A stretch of DNA of 58,038 bases from Kutzneria sp. 744 (GCF_000568255.1 NZ_KK037166.1:1328921-1386958); one strand, 5' to 3'. Positions 17,501 through 26,920 are shown, counted from the stretch's first letter. Numbers and translations are program-made. Notes: generated by a model from the sequence alone, not told the origin.

Positions 17501-20500
17501 CGAGATCCCGCACCGCGCCGCGTTCCCGCCGGTTCCCTGGCTGCTCAGCGCGGCCGACGAGAACGCGCTGCCAGCCGTCGCGGCCGGCCTTCTCGACGCC
17601 CCCGATGACATCGACACCGCCTACACGCTCGCCACCCGCACCGCGTTGCCACATCGGGCGATGGCCGTCGACATCGCTGCGCTGAGGGCCATAGCCGCCG
17701 GTCGGACCGGCGGGCAGAGCGTACGCGCCGGGGCGAAGGTTGCCTTCATGTTCAGCGGCCAGGGCGCCCAGCGGGTGGGCATGGGCCGAGAACTGTCGCG
17801 ACTGTTCCCGGTTTTCAAGAAGTCCTTCGACGAGGCGTGTGCCCCCGAGGTGCGCGAGGCGGCGTTCAGCGGGGATCTGCTGGACCGCACCGACAACTCC
17901 CAGGCCGCGCTGTTCGCGTTCGAGGTGGCGATGGTCCGGCTGCTGGAGTCCTGGGGCGTGCGCCCGGACTTCCTCGTCGGTCATTCCATCGGCGAGATCG
18001 CCGCGGCGCACATAGCGGGCGTCCTCTCGCTCGACGACGCGATGACATTGGTGACGGCCCGCGGCCGGTTGATGGCGGCGCTGCCGCCGGGCGGCGTGAT
18101 GATCGCCGTCGACGCGGCTGAGGCGGACATCGCTCCGCTGCTGAACGGCCAGGTGTCCATCGCCGCGATCAACGGCCCGAGGTCGCTGGTCCTGTCCGGT
18201 GGCGAAGCGGCGGTGCGGGCCGTCGCCGACACCTGCCGGCGCAGCACCCGGCTCACGGTCAGCCATGCCTTCCACTCCCGGCTCATCGAGCCGATGCTGG
18301 AGGAATTCCGTGCTGTAGCGGAGAAACTGACCTACCACCGGCCGGAGATCCGGCTGATCTCCACCCTCACCGGCCGTGCGATCGAGATCATCGACGCCGA
18401 TCACTGGGTCCGCCACGCACGCCACACCGTCCGTTTCGCCGATGCCCTGGCCACCCTGGGCACTGATACCTCCATCTTCCTCGAAGTCGGTCCGGACGCC
18501 GTGCTCAGCCACGCCACCACCCCGGCGATCTCGACCACCCACTCCGGTGCCGGCCTGCTCGACGCCCTCGGCGCACTGCACACCGCCGGCATCGCCGTCG
18601 ACTGGCGCGCAGTCTTCCGCGGCAGCGGTGCGCGCCTCACGGACCTGCCCACCTATCCGTTCCAGCGCACCCGCTACTGGCTCGACCCACGACCGCCCGC
18701 CACAACCACCGCCCTGCTCGGCCCCGCCATGAAGGCCCCGGACTCGCCGCGAATCGTGCACGGCGGCGCAATCGGCCTGCGCACTCACCCCTGGCTCGCC
18801 GATCACGTCGTCGGCGGGGAAAACATCGTCCCGGCCACGATGTTCGTCGAGATCGCGCTCCAGGCCGGCCAAGCCGTCGGGGAGCTCGCCATCGAGCGGC
18901 CGCTGCCCGTGCGGGACGAGATCCAGCTCCAGGTGGTTATCGACGAGCGGCGCATCGACATCTACGCCCTGGCCGACACCGAGTGGATCCGCCACGCATC
19001 GGGCCGCCTCAAGCTCCCGGAACCAGCCTCCCGGCAGCACGAATGGCCGCCCGCCGGCGCAGCCGAGATCGACATCGCCTACGACCTGCTCGGCTACGGC
19101 CCGGCCTTTCAAGCGGTGACAAGACTCTGGCGACGCGGCGACGAGATCTTCGCCGAGGTCGAGGCCGACGCCTTCCCCGTCCTGCTCGACGCCGCCGTAC
19201 ACGCGATGGCCCTCGCCGAAGGCCCGGCCGCGCCCAGGGTTCCGTTCCTCTGGACCGGCATAGACCGTTATGCGACCGGCAATCGGGCCCGGGTCAGCCT
19301 GCTGAGCGCCGGCGCCGACAGCATCCGTGCGGAGCTCCACGACGAAGCCGGTGAGCCGATCGCGGTCGTGGCGTCCATGCTCACGCGCCCGCTCCCCGCA
19401 CCTCAGTCCATGCTCTACAGTCCACATTGGACCGAGGTGCCGCGGACGCCCGGCGAAGCCAAGGTGGTCGAGGTTCCCGCCGGCGACCTGAGATCGACTA
19501 CCACGAAGGCGTTGGCAGAGCTGCACGACTGGCAGCGCACCGGCGAGAAGCTCGTGCTCGTCACGAGAAACGCCACTGGTGCCGACCCCGATCTCGCCGC
19601 CGCGGCGGCCTATGGAGTCGGAGTCTCCGCTGCGGCCGAGCACCCCGAGCGGATCACCGTCGTCGACCTGGACCCGGGCTTCCCGCTCGACCGCGTCCCC
19701 GGCCTCGTCGGCGGCAGCCTCGAACCACAACTGGCCGTGCGCGACGGCGTCCCCCACGCCCTTCGCGTCACCCGAGCGATTCCTTCGACGAAACGCCCCA
19801 TCGACCCCGCCGGCACGGTCCTGATCACCGGCGGCGCCGGCGCGATCGGCACCCTCATCGCCCGGCATCTCATGGCCGAGCACGGCGTCAGGCATCTGGT
19901 GCTGACCAGCCGAAACCCCGGCCCCGTCGACCTCAACGCCAGGATCGTCGCCGGCGACATCGCCGACCGTGCCTTCGTCGACGACCTGATCCGGCAGTGC
20001 GATCCCCCGCTGACCGCCGTGGTCCACTCCGCCGCCGTGCTCGACGACGGCGTCCTCGCCGCCCAGACACCGTCCCGAATGGACACTGTCCTACGCCCGA
20101 AAGCGGACGGCGCATGGGTCCTGCACGAGGCCACCAAGCACCTGCCGCTCTCCGCCTTCGTGCTGTTCTCCTCCGTCGCCGGCGTCTTCGGCAAGGCCGG
20201 GCAGGCCAACTACGCCGCCGCCAATCGCTACCTCGACGCGCTCGCCCACCACCGCCACGCCCTCGGGCTACCCGCGCTCTCCCTGGCCTGGGGCCTCTGG
20301 GATGCCGGGCTCGGCAACCAGATCTCCGACCTCGCCCGCCGCCGGATCGCCGCCGCCGGCATCGCCGGGCTCACCGCCGAACAGGGGCTCGCTCTCTTCG
20401 ACGCCGCCCTCGGCTCCGACGAGCCCGTGCTCATCCCCGTCCGCTTCGACGGCGCCGCGGATCTTCCCGCCCTCGCCGGACGCCGCGCCGCGACCGCCGC

Positions 20501-20762
20501 TCGCTGGCCGCGACGCCCGTCCGAGGACGAGCTCAAAGCCTTGCTACGCCAGGAACTCGCCGCCGTCCTCGGCCACCCCGACCCCGACCGGATCCCCGAC
20601 GACAAGCCCTTTCCCGACCTCGGCTTCGACTCCCTCACCGTGGTCGAGATCCGCGGCCGCCTGGCCGCGCTGACCGGCCTCGACCTGCCCGCCACCCTGC
20701 TGTTCGACCGGCCGACCGTGGTGGATCTCGCCGCGCACCTGCACGGCGAGATCCACCGCTGA
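14583..20762 (+). CDS. Single-module type I polyketide synthase: ligase-ACP-KS-AT-DH-KR-ACP
   Basis: 2059 aa. Order: AMP-ligase loading domain (core LLYTSGTTGRPKGV near 146, YRTGDAG near 332, PRTASGKPLRRK near 440), ACP (GLTSIAS, Ser491), KS from about 548 (Cys718 in DTACSSSL, HGTATPLGD, KSNLGHTQAAAG), AT from about 1051 (GHSIGE, Ser1135; SHAFHS near 1227 indicates malonyl-CoA), DH (His1408 in HVVGGENIVP, Asp1536), KR (GGAGAIG near 1750, Ser1864, Tyr1877; LDD motif of B-type) and a final ACP (GFDSL, Ser2017). All catalytic residues looked for are present. There is no thioesterase. It should load a free acid, extend it with malonyl and leave an unsaturated acyl chain on ACP, once or iteratively; that is inference. 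GTG start. Confidence 0.93.
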   Translation: MVGSEIREDLLRPLLTSLSSHDADRPAYSDGRRTITYGQLRGTGCLDVDRGDRVLIHIGNRVEFVEHLLATLRAAAIAVPVSVRATEDELAHIARDSGATLIVTEARNAHLVRGLDLRTVIVEDGPAWREPREEPALDDPSWLLYTSGTTGRPKGVLTTQRAMLWSTAACYAPTFGLSEQDTLVWPLPLHHAYGLSLAIVGSITVGAHTRIVDGDLEQVLAHHPGCVLAGVPTTYLQFRGAGSPRLCLTTGASCTPAARAAAQGLFGAPLLDGYGSTETGGKIAVQRPGEDALAPLPGVDVRIVDGEIQVRSPGLMLGYHGRPTDSIVDGWYRTGDAGRLEDGKLTVEGRIDDVLICGGQNVHPLEIEAVLLESPSVLDALVVGRADDMVGQVPVAHIVPAHGAFDAEELRQLCLRRLSLHKVPVAFELADEIPRTASGKPLRRKFTARSSPTATTSDLVAAVRAEIVALCGHDGGDRWRDRTFTDLGLTSIASVQLRHRIAAITGVTLSHSLVYDFPTPGEVIAEVERLRAGRATPEPVRARPVNDEPIAIVAMACRYPGGVRSPEDLWRLVADGVDATGDFPTDRGWDLTSLYHPDPDHIGGSTTQRGGFLHDAADFDADMFRISPREALATDPQQRLLLETSWELFERAGIDTTELRGSDTGVFVGVMNEDYASRFESHELEARLGIGSSHAVASGRISYTFDFHGPVVTVDTACSSSLVALHWAARALRSGECSLAVAGGSTVMATPRTFLAFSRQRGLSPDGRCRSYAAGADGTAWSEGVGIVLLERLSDARRNGHPVLALLRGSAVNSDGASNGLTAPSGRAQRAVIHSALADGGLSTVDIDAVDGHGTATPLGDPIEAEALIATYGHRRDRPLWLGSVKSNLGHTQAAAGVAGVIKMVEALRHQQLPLSLFADDPSPRVDWSAGQVSLLAEPQPWPAGRRIRRAGVSSFGIGGTNAHVIIEEAPAAEIPHRAAFPPVPWLLSAADENALPAVAAGLLDAPDDIDTAYTLATRTALPHRAMAVDIAALRAIAAGRTGGQSVRAGAKVAFMFSGQGAQRVGMGRELSRLFPVFKKSFDEACAPEVREAAFSGDLLDRTDNSQAALFAFEVAMVRLLESWGVRPDFLVGHSIGEIAAAHIAGVLSLDDAMTLVTARGRLMAALPPGGVMIAVDAAEADIAPLLNGQVSIAAINGPRSLVLSGGEAAVRAVADTCRRSTRLTVSHAFHSRLIEPMLEEFRAVAEKLTYHRPEIRLISTLTGRAIEIIDADHWVRHARHTVRFADALATLGTDTSIFLEVGPDAVLSHATTPAISTTHSGAGLLDALGALHTAGIAVDWRAVFRGSGARLTDLPTYPFQRTRYWLDPRPPATTTALLGPAMKAPDSPRIVHGGAIGLRTHPWLADHVVGGENIVPATMFVEIALQAGQAVGELAIERPLPVRDEIQLQVVIDERRIDIYALADTEWIRHASGRLKLPEPASRQHEWPPAGAAEIDIAYDLLGYGPAFQAVTRLWRRGDEIFAEVEADAFPVLLDAAVHAMALAEGPAAPRVPFLWTGIDRYATGNRARVSLLSAGADSIRAELHDEAGEPIAVVASMLTRPLPAPQSMLYSPHWTEVPRTPGEAKVVEVPAGDLRSTTTKALAELHDWQRTGEKLVLVTRNATGADPDLAAAAAYGVGVSAAAEHPERITVVDLDPGFPLDRVPGLVGGSLEPQLAVRDGVPHALRVTRAIPSTKRPIDPAGTVLITGGAGAIGTLIARHLMAEHGVRHLVLTSRNPGPVDLNARIVAGDIADRAFVDDLIRQCDPPLTAVVHSAAVLDDGVLAAQTPSRMDTVLRPKADGAWVLHEATKHLPLSAFVLFSSVAGVFGKAGQANYAAANRYLDALAHHRHALGLPALSLAWGLWDAGLGNQISDLARRRIAAAGIAGLTAEQGLALFDAALGSDEPVLIPVRFDGAADLPALAGRRAATAARWPRRPSEDELKALLRQELAAVLGHPDPDRIPDDKPFPDLGFDSLTVVEIRGRLAALTGLDLPATLLFDRPTVVDLAAHLHGEIHR

Positions 20763-20767
20763 TCAGC

Positions 20768-21508
20768 TCAACGGGTGCGCTCCATCAGGGCGAACAGGTT
20801 CTCCCAGTGGCGCTGCTCGCCGGCCGCGTTGTAGGCGGCGGTGTCGGTCATGGTGAAGCCGTGCTCGGCGCCCTCGTAGACCTCGGACGTGTAGGTGACG
20901 CCGGCCTCGTCCAGGGCGGCCTCCAGTAGCTTGATCTGGTCGGCGTCCATGGAGTGGTCGTGGTCGGCGTGTCCGAAGTAGACCTCGCCGGTGATGTTGC
21001 CGACGGCCAGGTGCGGGCTGTCGGGCTGGTCGGTGGCCAGGCGGCCGCCGTGGAAGGAGGCGATGGCCTTGACCCGGTCGGGCAGGGCCTCGATCACCCG
21101 CAGGGCGTTGGTGCCGCCCATGCAGTAGCCGGTGATCACGACGGGACCGGCCTCGACGCCGTCCTGCGCGGCCAGGAAGTCGAGATACCTGGTGGCGTCG
21201 CTGGTGATCACGTCCGGTGTGAGGGCGGCGATCAGCGGCATGATCTGGCCGAACAGGGCGCCGCGCTTGTCGGGGTCGGCCAGGTCCGACAGGTCGAACA
21301 GGGGCGCCCGGCCCCCTCGGTGGAGCAGGTTCGGGGCGAGCACGGCGTATCCACGGGCGGCGATGGCGTCGGCCATCTCCTCGATCCGAGGCCGCAGCCC
21401 GAAGGCGTCCATGAACAGCAGGACCCCGGGGCCGCCGCCGTCCGGCACCACCAGGTAGGAATCGGCGACGCCGTCCTCGGTCGGCACGTCCACCATGCCC
21501 TTGCGCAT
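20768..21508 (-). CDS. Dienelactone hydrolase-family protein
   Basis: 246 aa alpha/beta hydrolase. The nucleophile elbow is GYCMGG with a cysteine, as in dienelactone hydrolases, followed by the acid FGHADHDHSM and the histidine GAEHGFTM. It hydrolyses lactones or other small esters; the physiological substrate is unknown. The ATG at 21508 gives MRKGMVDVPTEDGVAD, the normal start. It is convergent with the PKS gene with only 5 bp between stops, so an involvement in the polyketide product is possible but not shown. Confidence 0.88.
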   Translation of the reverse strand: MRKGMVDVPTEDGVADSYLVVPDGGGPGVLLFMDAFGLRPRIEEMADAIAARGYAVLAPNLLHRGGRAPLFDLSDLADPDKRGALFGQIMPLIAALTPDVITSDATRYLDFLAAQDGVEAGPVVITGYCMGGTNALRVIEALPDRVKAIASFHGGRLATDQPDSPHLAVGNITGEVYFGHADHDHSMDADQIKLLEAALDEAGVTYTSEVYEGAEHGFTMTDTAAYNAAGEQRHWENLFALMERTR

Positions 21509-21555
21509 GTGCTGTCACTCCACTCGCGGATCGGCGAAAACGTTGTGCGTTCAAC

Positions 21556-22539
21556 CTACCGCTGGCAGAGGAGGACCTTGCCGACCGCTTCCCCGCTTTC
21601 CACCAACCGGTGCGCGGCGGCGATCCCGGTGAGCGGGAACCGGGCGGCGATCGGATGCGTGAGCACGGCGTCGGCGAGCAGCCGGTTCACGTGCTCGGCG
21701 GCGGCCGACAAGGCCGGCGCGGGCATGGTGAAGACCTGCACGGCGCGAATTGTGACGTTTCGGCGCATCAACGGGTAGAACGGCAGCGCCGGCTCGGTCA
21801 CCGCGTCGGAGCCGTAGGCGACGATCGTCCCGTTCGTCGCGATCACCGCCGACGTCAACGGGAGATTGGCCCCGAACGCGACATCCACCACCCGCTGCAC
21901 GCCCCCGCCGGACAGGGCCAGGATCTCGGCCGCGGCGTCCTCGGACCGGTAGTCGACGACGTGGTCGGCGCCGGCGGCCAGCGCCGCCTTCTGCTTCTCC
22001 GGGGTGCTGGCGGTGGCCAACACCGTTGCGCCGCCGTGCTTTGCCAGCTCGATCGCGTAGTGGGCGACCGCGCCGGCCCCGCCAGTGATGAGCATGGTCT
22101 TGCCGGCCACCGGCCCGTCGACGAAGACTGCGCGATGCGCCGTCAAAGCCGGCACGCCCAGGCAGGCCCCGTCCTCGAACGAGGTCGAGTCGGGCAGGGC
22201 GACCGCCCGATCCGACGGCACGACCACGTACTCGGCCGACGTCCCGAACGGACGGCCCTGGCCGGCGCAGTGCAGCCAGACCCGGGCCCCGAGCCGTGAA
22301 TACGGGACCCGCGGCCCGATCCGGTCGATCACGCCGGCGCCATCGTCCCCGGGTATCACCCGGGCGCTGGTCATAGCCCGGCCGCCTGACCCGGCTCTCC
22401 GCTTCACGTCGACCGGGTTGACGCCGGTGGCGTGCAACCGGACCCGCACCTCGCCGATCCCCGGTTCAGGGTCGGGCAGTTCTCCCACCACGAGCACGTC
22501 ATCGGCGGCCCCGACGCGGTCGTACCAGGCCGCCCTCAT
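21556..22539 (-). CDS. Zinc-free medium-chain dehydrogenase/quinone oxidoreductase family
   Basis: 327 aa. It has the GroES-like N-terminal domain (GEVRVRLHATGVNPVDVKRR), the NADPH Rossmann motif GGAGAVAHYAIELAKHGG and the C-terminal quinone-reductase end GKVLLCQR. The catalytic zinc ligands of alcohol dehydrogenases are absent, matching NADPH:quinone oxidoreductases. Its start ATG overlaps the stop of the upstream hydrolase in a 4-bp ATGA, so the two genes are translationally coupled. Confidence 0.9.
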   Translation of the reverse strand: MRAAWYDRVGAADDVLVVGELPDPEPGIGEVRVRLHATGVNPVDVKRRAGSGGRAMTSARVIPGDDGAGVIDRIGPRVPYSRLGARVWLHCAGQGRPFGTSAEYVVVPSDRAVALPDSTSFEDGACLGVPALTAHRAVFVDGPVAGKTMLITGGAGAVAHYAIELAKHGGATVLATASTPEKQKAALAAGADHVVDYRSEDAAAEILALSGGGVQRVVDVAFGANLPLTSAVIATNGTIVAYGSDAVTEPALPFYPLMRRNVTIRAVQVFTMPAPALSAAAEHVNRLLADAVLTHPIAARFPLTGIAAAHRLVESGEAVGKVLLCQR

Positions 22540-23429
22540 ATCCAGAACTCCGTCAGGGCCGCGGCGACCAGGCCGGGCTGTTCCAGCGGCTGCATGTGCG
22601 GCGTGCCGGGCAGAACCCGGAAGTGCGAGCCGGGGATGCGCCCGGCGATGCCCCGCATGATCTCCGGGGTCGTCGAGACGTCGGCCTCGCCGGCGAGCAC
22701 GAGCGTCGGCACCCCCAGGGACGCCAACTTCCCTTGCACGTCAAGGCTTTTGAACGCGCGCCAGGCGGCCGCCCAATCGGCGGTGTTGCCGCCGAGCACA
22801 CGTTCCCGGGCGTACTGCACGCTCTCGCCGTTGACGGCGAGGGCGTCCGCGGTGAACCACCGCGTGAGCGACGGCGCGACCTGTGCCGCCATGCCGTCGT
22901 TCTCCCCGGACGACGCCCGCCCCTCGAAGGCGTCGAACGGGAAGTCCGTGGTCGCCAGCAGCGCCAGCGACGCGAACCGCTCCGGCGCGAGCACCGCCGC
23001 CGTCTGGGCGATGCCGCCGCCGAAGGAGAGGCCGACGACGTGGGCCCGCTCGACGCCGATCGCGTCCAGCACACCGATCAGGTCCCGGGCGGTGTCGGCC
23101 ATCGTGTACGGGCTCGGCGACCCCGTGGCCGAGCCGTGTCCCCGCACGTCGTAGGCGAACACGCGGCGGCCGACGGCGAGGGCGTCCATGACCGGCTCCC
23201 ACATCTGCCGGTCGAGGCCGAGCGCGTGCACGAGCAGGACGGCCGGCCCGGTGTCGCCGCGCTGCGCCACCACGGTCTCGTGGTCGGCCAGTCGAACGCG
23301 GTGCAGCTGGGCCGGCGGATGGGCGTCGACCATCGTCACGGTCTCGAGCTGGCGGGGGAAGCCGGTGTCGAGCGACATCCGTTTGGCCAGGCCGAGCACA
23401 CGTGCGTCGGCCAGCGAGGTGACGGTCAT
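22536..23429 (-). CDS. Alpha/beta hydrolase (3-oxoadipate enol-lactonase-like)
   Basis: 297 aa from the first ATG. The core shows the oxyanion region LLVHALGLDRQMW, the nucleophile elbow GLSFGGG and the catalytic His in GTPHMQPLEQPG. The extra 32 N-terminal residues before an internal ATG at 23333 (MVDAHPPAQLHRVRL) are not typical of the family, so translation may start there; no clear ribosome-binding site separates the two. The stop overlaps the following oxidoreductase by 4 bp. Substrate is not predictable. Confidence 0.85.
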   Translation of the reverse strand: MTVTSLADARVLGLAKRMSLDTGFPRQLETVTMVDAHPPAQLHRVRLADHETVVAQRGDTGPAVLLVHALGLDRQMWEPVMDALAVGRRVFAYDVRGHGSATGSPSPYTMADTARDLIGVLDAIGVERAHVVGLSFGGGIAQTAAVLAPERFASLALLATTDFPFDAFEGRASSGENDGMAAQVAPSLTRWFTADALAVNGESVQYARERVLGGNTADWAAAWRAFKSLDVQGKLASLGVPTLVLAGEADVSTTPEIMRGIAGRIPGSHFRVLPGTPHMQPLEQPGLVAAALTEFWI

Positions 23430-23485
23430 GACGGCAACGATCGTCCGTTGATCGTCATATGTCCAAGACCTAAAAAAGCTGATGG

Positions 23486-24397
23486 TCAGTCGTCGTAGAT
23501 ATCACCATCGAGGGTCAGGTCGGGGTGCCCGACCATGAAGTCGATCAACGTGGCCAGCGCCGGCGCCGGACGGCGCGCGCCCGACCAGGCCAGCGACGGC
23601 GTCCACACCGGCTCCGGGGTCAGCTCCACCACCTGCACCGGCGGCCCGATGGTCCGGGCCACCGAATCCGGCATGATCGCCGCCGCCAGCCCGACGTTCA
23701 CCAGGGCGCGGGCCGTGGTGTAGTCGCGGGTCTCGAACCGCACGCGCGGCTCCGCCCCGGCCGCGGCCAGCGTGCCGGCGATGATCTCCCCGACCGCCGA
23801 GCCCGGCGGATACTTGATCAGGTCGACGCCGTCGAGCTCGCCGACCTTCATCCGCTGCCGCCGGGCCAGCGGCGTCATCACGCCGGTGATCAACACCAAC
23901 GGCTCCGCGCCGAGCGGATGCGACATCAGGGTCCGGTCGCCGGGCGGCGGCGGGGCCGCCAGCGTCACCACGTCCAGCCGGCCGGCGTGCAGCCCGGCCA
24001 GCATCTCGTTGGTGTTCTGCTCCTGGAGCTCGATCTCCACCGCCGGGTACGTGGCCGAGAACGCCGCGAACACCCGGGCCAGCCGAGCCGTCAGCCCGCG
24101 GGCCATGCCCAGCCGGATCCGTCCGCGCACGCCGCCGGCCCAGCCCAGCATCTCCTGCTCGACCGCGACCAGGTCGGACAGCACGCGCTCGGTGTGCGCC
24201 AGCAGCGCCTCGCCGGCCGGCGTCAGCGCGACCTTGTGGTTGTTGCGCTCGAACAGCTCCAGGCCCAGCTGCCGCTCCAGCTTGCGGATCTGCTGCGACA
24301 GCGCCGGCTGGGCGATCCGCAGTGCCTCGGCGGCCCGGGTGAAGTGCAGTTCCCGGGCCACCGCCTGGAAGTACTCCAGCTGACGCGAACTGATCAT
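23486..24397 (-). CDS. LysR-family transcriptional regulator
   Basis: 303 aa. N-terminal helix-turn-helix MISSRQLEYFQAVARELHFT, RAAEALRIAQPALSQQIRKL and LFERNNHKVALTPAG, followed by an effector-binding domain. The ATG at 24397 is the family start. It lies on the same strand as, and between, an oxidoreductase upstream (38 bp) and a hydrolase/oxidoreductase pair downstream, so it may regulate either. No divergent partner gene is present, which is unusual for LysR proteins. Confidence 0.92.
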   Translation of the reverse strand: MISSRQLEYFQAVARELHFTRAAEALRIAQPALSQQIRKLERQLGLELFERNNHKVALTPAGEALLAHTERVLSDLVAVEQEMLGWAGGVRGRIRLGMARGLTARLARVFAAFSATYPAVEIELQEQNTNEMLAGLHAGRLDVVTLAAPPPPGDRTLMSHPLGAEPLVLITGVMTPLARRQRMKVGELDGVDLIKYPPGSAVGEIIAGTLAAAGAEPRVRFETRDYTTARALVNVGLAAAIMPDSVARTIGPPVQVVELTPEPVWTPSLAWSGARRPAPALATLIDFMVGHPDLTLDGDIYDD

Positions 24398-24434
24398 AAG
24401 CCGAGTGTCTCACCAGTCGGCTCGGTCAGACAGT

Positions 24435-25349
24435 TCAGACCAGCAGCACGAGCTTGCCGCGGACGTGTCCCTCTTCGCTCTCGTCCTGCGCCTCGGCCGC
24501 CTCCTCCAGCGGATACGTCGCCACCGACAGCTTCAGCTTGCCCGCCGCGGCCAGGGCCACGCCCTCGGCCAGCGCGCCCGGCACCTGCTCGTCCGGGCTG
24601 CCCGTGGTGAAGTGCACGCCGAAGTCGCCGGCGTTGTTGTCGGCGATGGTGATCACCCGCTCGGGGCCGCCGGTCAGCTCGATCAGCGCCGGCAGCCCGC
24701 CCCGCCCCGACGCGTCGAGTGCGGCGTCGACCTGGCCGAGGGCGTCCACCCGGTCCATCAGCCCGTCCCCGTAGAGCACCGGCTTGACGCCCAGCGACCG
24801 CAGGTACTGGTGGTTGCGCTCGCTCGCGGTCCCGATCACCGTCACGCCACGGGCCACGGCGATCTGGGCGGCGACGGTGCCGACGGTGCCGGCCGCGCCG
24901 TCGATCAACAGTGTCTCCCCCGGCTCCAGCTTGAGCAGCGCCAACGCCCGGTACGCGGTGGTCACGCCGGTGTTCAGCGCGGCCGCCTCGGCCCAGGACA
25001 GCCCGGCCGGCTTGGCCACCAGGTTGTCGGCCGAGGCCAGCGCCACCTCCGCGTACGAGCCGGACGCGGCGCCCAGCACCTCGTCGCCCACGGCGAATGC
25101 CGTCACCCCGGGCCCGACCGCCTCGACCACGCCCGCGACGTCCGATCCCGGGACGGCCGGGAACGAGCCCGGCATCGACGGCCCGAACAGGCCCCGCCGC
25201 ACTTTCCAGTCGAACGGGTTAACCCCGGCGGCCCGCACCGCCAGCCGAACCTGCCCTCGGCCCGGCTCCGGAACCGGGCGCTCCCCCAGCGTGAGAACCG
25301 AGGAATCGCCGTGCTCGCGGTACTCGACGGCCCGATAAGTGTTCGACAT
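24435..25349 (-). CDS. NADP-dependent medium-chain oxidoreductase
   Basis: 304 aa. GroES-like domain (LAVRAAGVNPFDWKVRRGLF, PGSDVAGVVEAVGPGVTAF), NADP-binding GAAGTVGTVAAQIAVARG and a C-terminal GKLVLLV end place it in the zinc-free quinone-oxidoreductase group of the MDR superfamily. The substrate is unknown. It is divergent from the broken XRE-SARP regulator with 163 bp between starts and precedes the LysR gene on the same strand. Confidence 0.9.
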   Translation of the reverse strand: MSNTYRAVEYREHGDSSVLTLGERPVPEPGRGQVRLAVRAAGVNPFDWKVRRGLFGPSMPGSFPAVPGSDVAGVVEAVGPGVTAFAVGDEVLGAASGSYAEVALASADNLVAKPAGLSWAEAAALNTGVTTAYRALALLKLEPGETLLIDGAAGTVGTVAAQIAVARGVTVIGTASERNHQYLRSLGVKPVLYGDGLMDRVDALGQVDAALDASGRGGLPALIELTGGPERVITIADNNAGDFGVHFTTGSPDEQVPGALAEGVALAAAGKLKLSVATYPLEEAAEAQDESEEGHVRGKLVLLV

Positions 25350-26862
25350 CGACGTTCGTCCCTTCCGACAACCGACTGCTCAGGGCAACCCTGCCGGTGT
25401 CGGGCTTGTTCCGCGAGTGTTCGGCGTTTGTCGTTCAGCGTGTCGTCGCCGACACCGAACTTGCCGCCGGCGACTACTCCTTGCCTCGTCGGACCGAGGT
25501 GGGGAGCGGATCGTGGACGATGGGCAGTTCGGCAGATCGCTGCGGCAGCGTCGACAGACGGCCGGATTGACGCAGCGGGAGCTCGCGGTGCGGGCGGGGG
25601 TCAGCGTGCGGGCGCTGCGTTACTGGGAGAACGGGCAAGATCGACACCCGCGCATGGCGTCGCGGCAAGCAGATCCAACAGGTGCTGGACGGCGCCCCGG
25701 CGCCGGCCGCCGAGACCGTGCGGATCGGCGTGCTCGGCGCGCTGACCGTGCGGGGCCGCCACCGCGAGCTGGGCCTGCTCCGGCCCAAGGCCGCGGCGCT
25801 GCTGGCGGTCGTGGCGCTCCAGCCCAACCAGGAAGTCGGCCGGGACGAGGTAGTCCGCGCGCTGTGGGGCGACGTGCCGCCGGCCTCGTACTCCCGGCTG
25901 CTGCGCGGGCATGCCGATGCCGTGCGGCGCATGCTCGGCCAGACGCCGTGGCTGTCGTCGGTCGGCAAGGGCGACGGCTACCTGCTCACGGTCGCGCGCG
26001 GCCAACTCGACGTGCTGGAGTTCAAGGCCCTCGTCGCCCATGCCCGGGCCACCCGCGGCATGGGCGACCTGGCGCGGGCGTACGAGCTGTACCAGGCGAG
26101 CCTCGACTGCTGGCGCGGCACGCCGCTGCTCGGCTTCCACACGCGGCTGCGCCACCACCCGGCGGCCGTGGCGCTCGCGAACCAGCGCGTGAGCGTCGCC
26201 ATGGAGTACGCCGACCTAGTGTCCTGCGCCTAAAGTTCGTTGATTAATTGTAGGATTGACGGATGGCAGGTAGAGGCCGGCCGGTGGCCGCTGTGGTGTT
26301 AACCGACGAGGAACGCGAGACGCTTCAACGGTGGGCGCGGCGGGCGAAGTCGTCGCAGGCATTGGCACAGCGATGCCGAATCGTGCTCGGGTGCGCGGCC
26401 GGCGGATCCAATCAGGACGTCGCCGCCGAGTTGGGGATCTGGCCGCAGACGGTGGGCAAGTGGCGACGACGGTTCCTGGACAGGCGCCTGGAGGGCTTGG
26501 TGGACGAGCCACGTCCGGGCGCCCCGCGCAAGATCACCGACGAGCAGGTCGAGGAACTGGTGGTGGCCACGCTGGAACGGACCCCGGCCGATGCCACGCA
26601 CTGGTCGCGGACCTCGATGGCGGCCGAGAGCGGATTGTCCAAGTCGACGGTCGGACGGATCTGGAAGGCGTTCAACCTCAAGCCCCACCAGGTCGACACC
26701 TTCAAACTCAGCAACGATCCGCAGTTCGTCGACAAGGTCCGCGACGTCGTCGGGCTCTACCTGAATCCGCCCGACAAGGCGCTGGTCCTCTGCGTCGACG
26801 AGTTGGGTCGGACCGGGGCGCGTTGACGTCCTTACGAACGTTACGTTTCCCCGGCCCGCCCG

Positions 26863-26900
26863 CCGAACCGGACGTGCCCATTCCTGAGCATCCGGCTCTC
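26863..26900 (-). ncRNA. Group II intron catalytic domain V
   Basis: Read on the minus strand this is a short hairpin with arms AGCCGGATGC and GCACGTCCGGTTC and an internal bulge, matching the conserved domain V shape (AGC near the 5' base, bulged two bases on the 3' arm). It lies about 60 nt before the intron 3' end, leaving room for domain VI with its branch-point A. Confidence 0.75.
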
Positions 26901-26920
26901 CACGAGCCCGTGTCAGCGGA

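Noticed and set aside
17106-20027. A 973-codon open frame antisense to the PKS
   Set aside because: Same reason: long antisense frames are common opposite GC-rich genes. All PKS motifs are on the plus strand.
23502-24413. Alternative frame overlapping the LysR gene at 23486-24397
   Set aside because: It encodes an Arg/Gly/Ala-rich shadow without motifs, while the LysR frame is fully recognisable.
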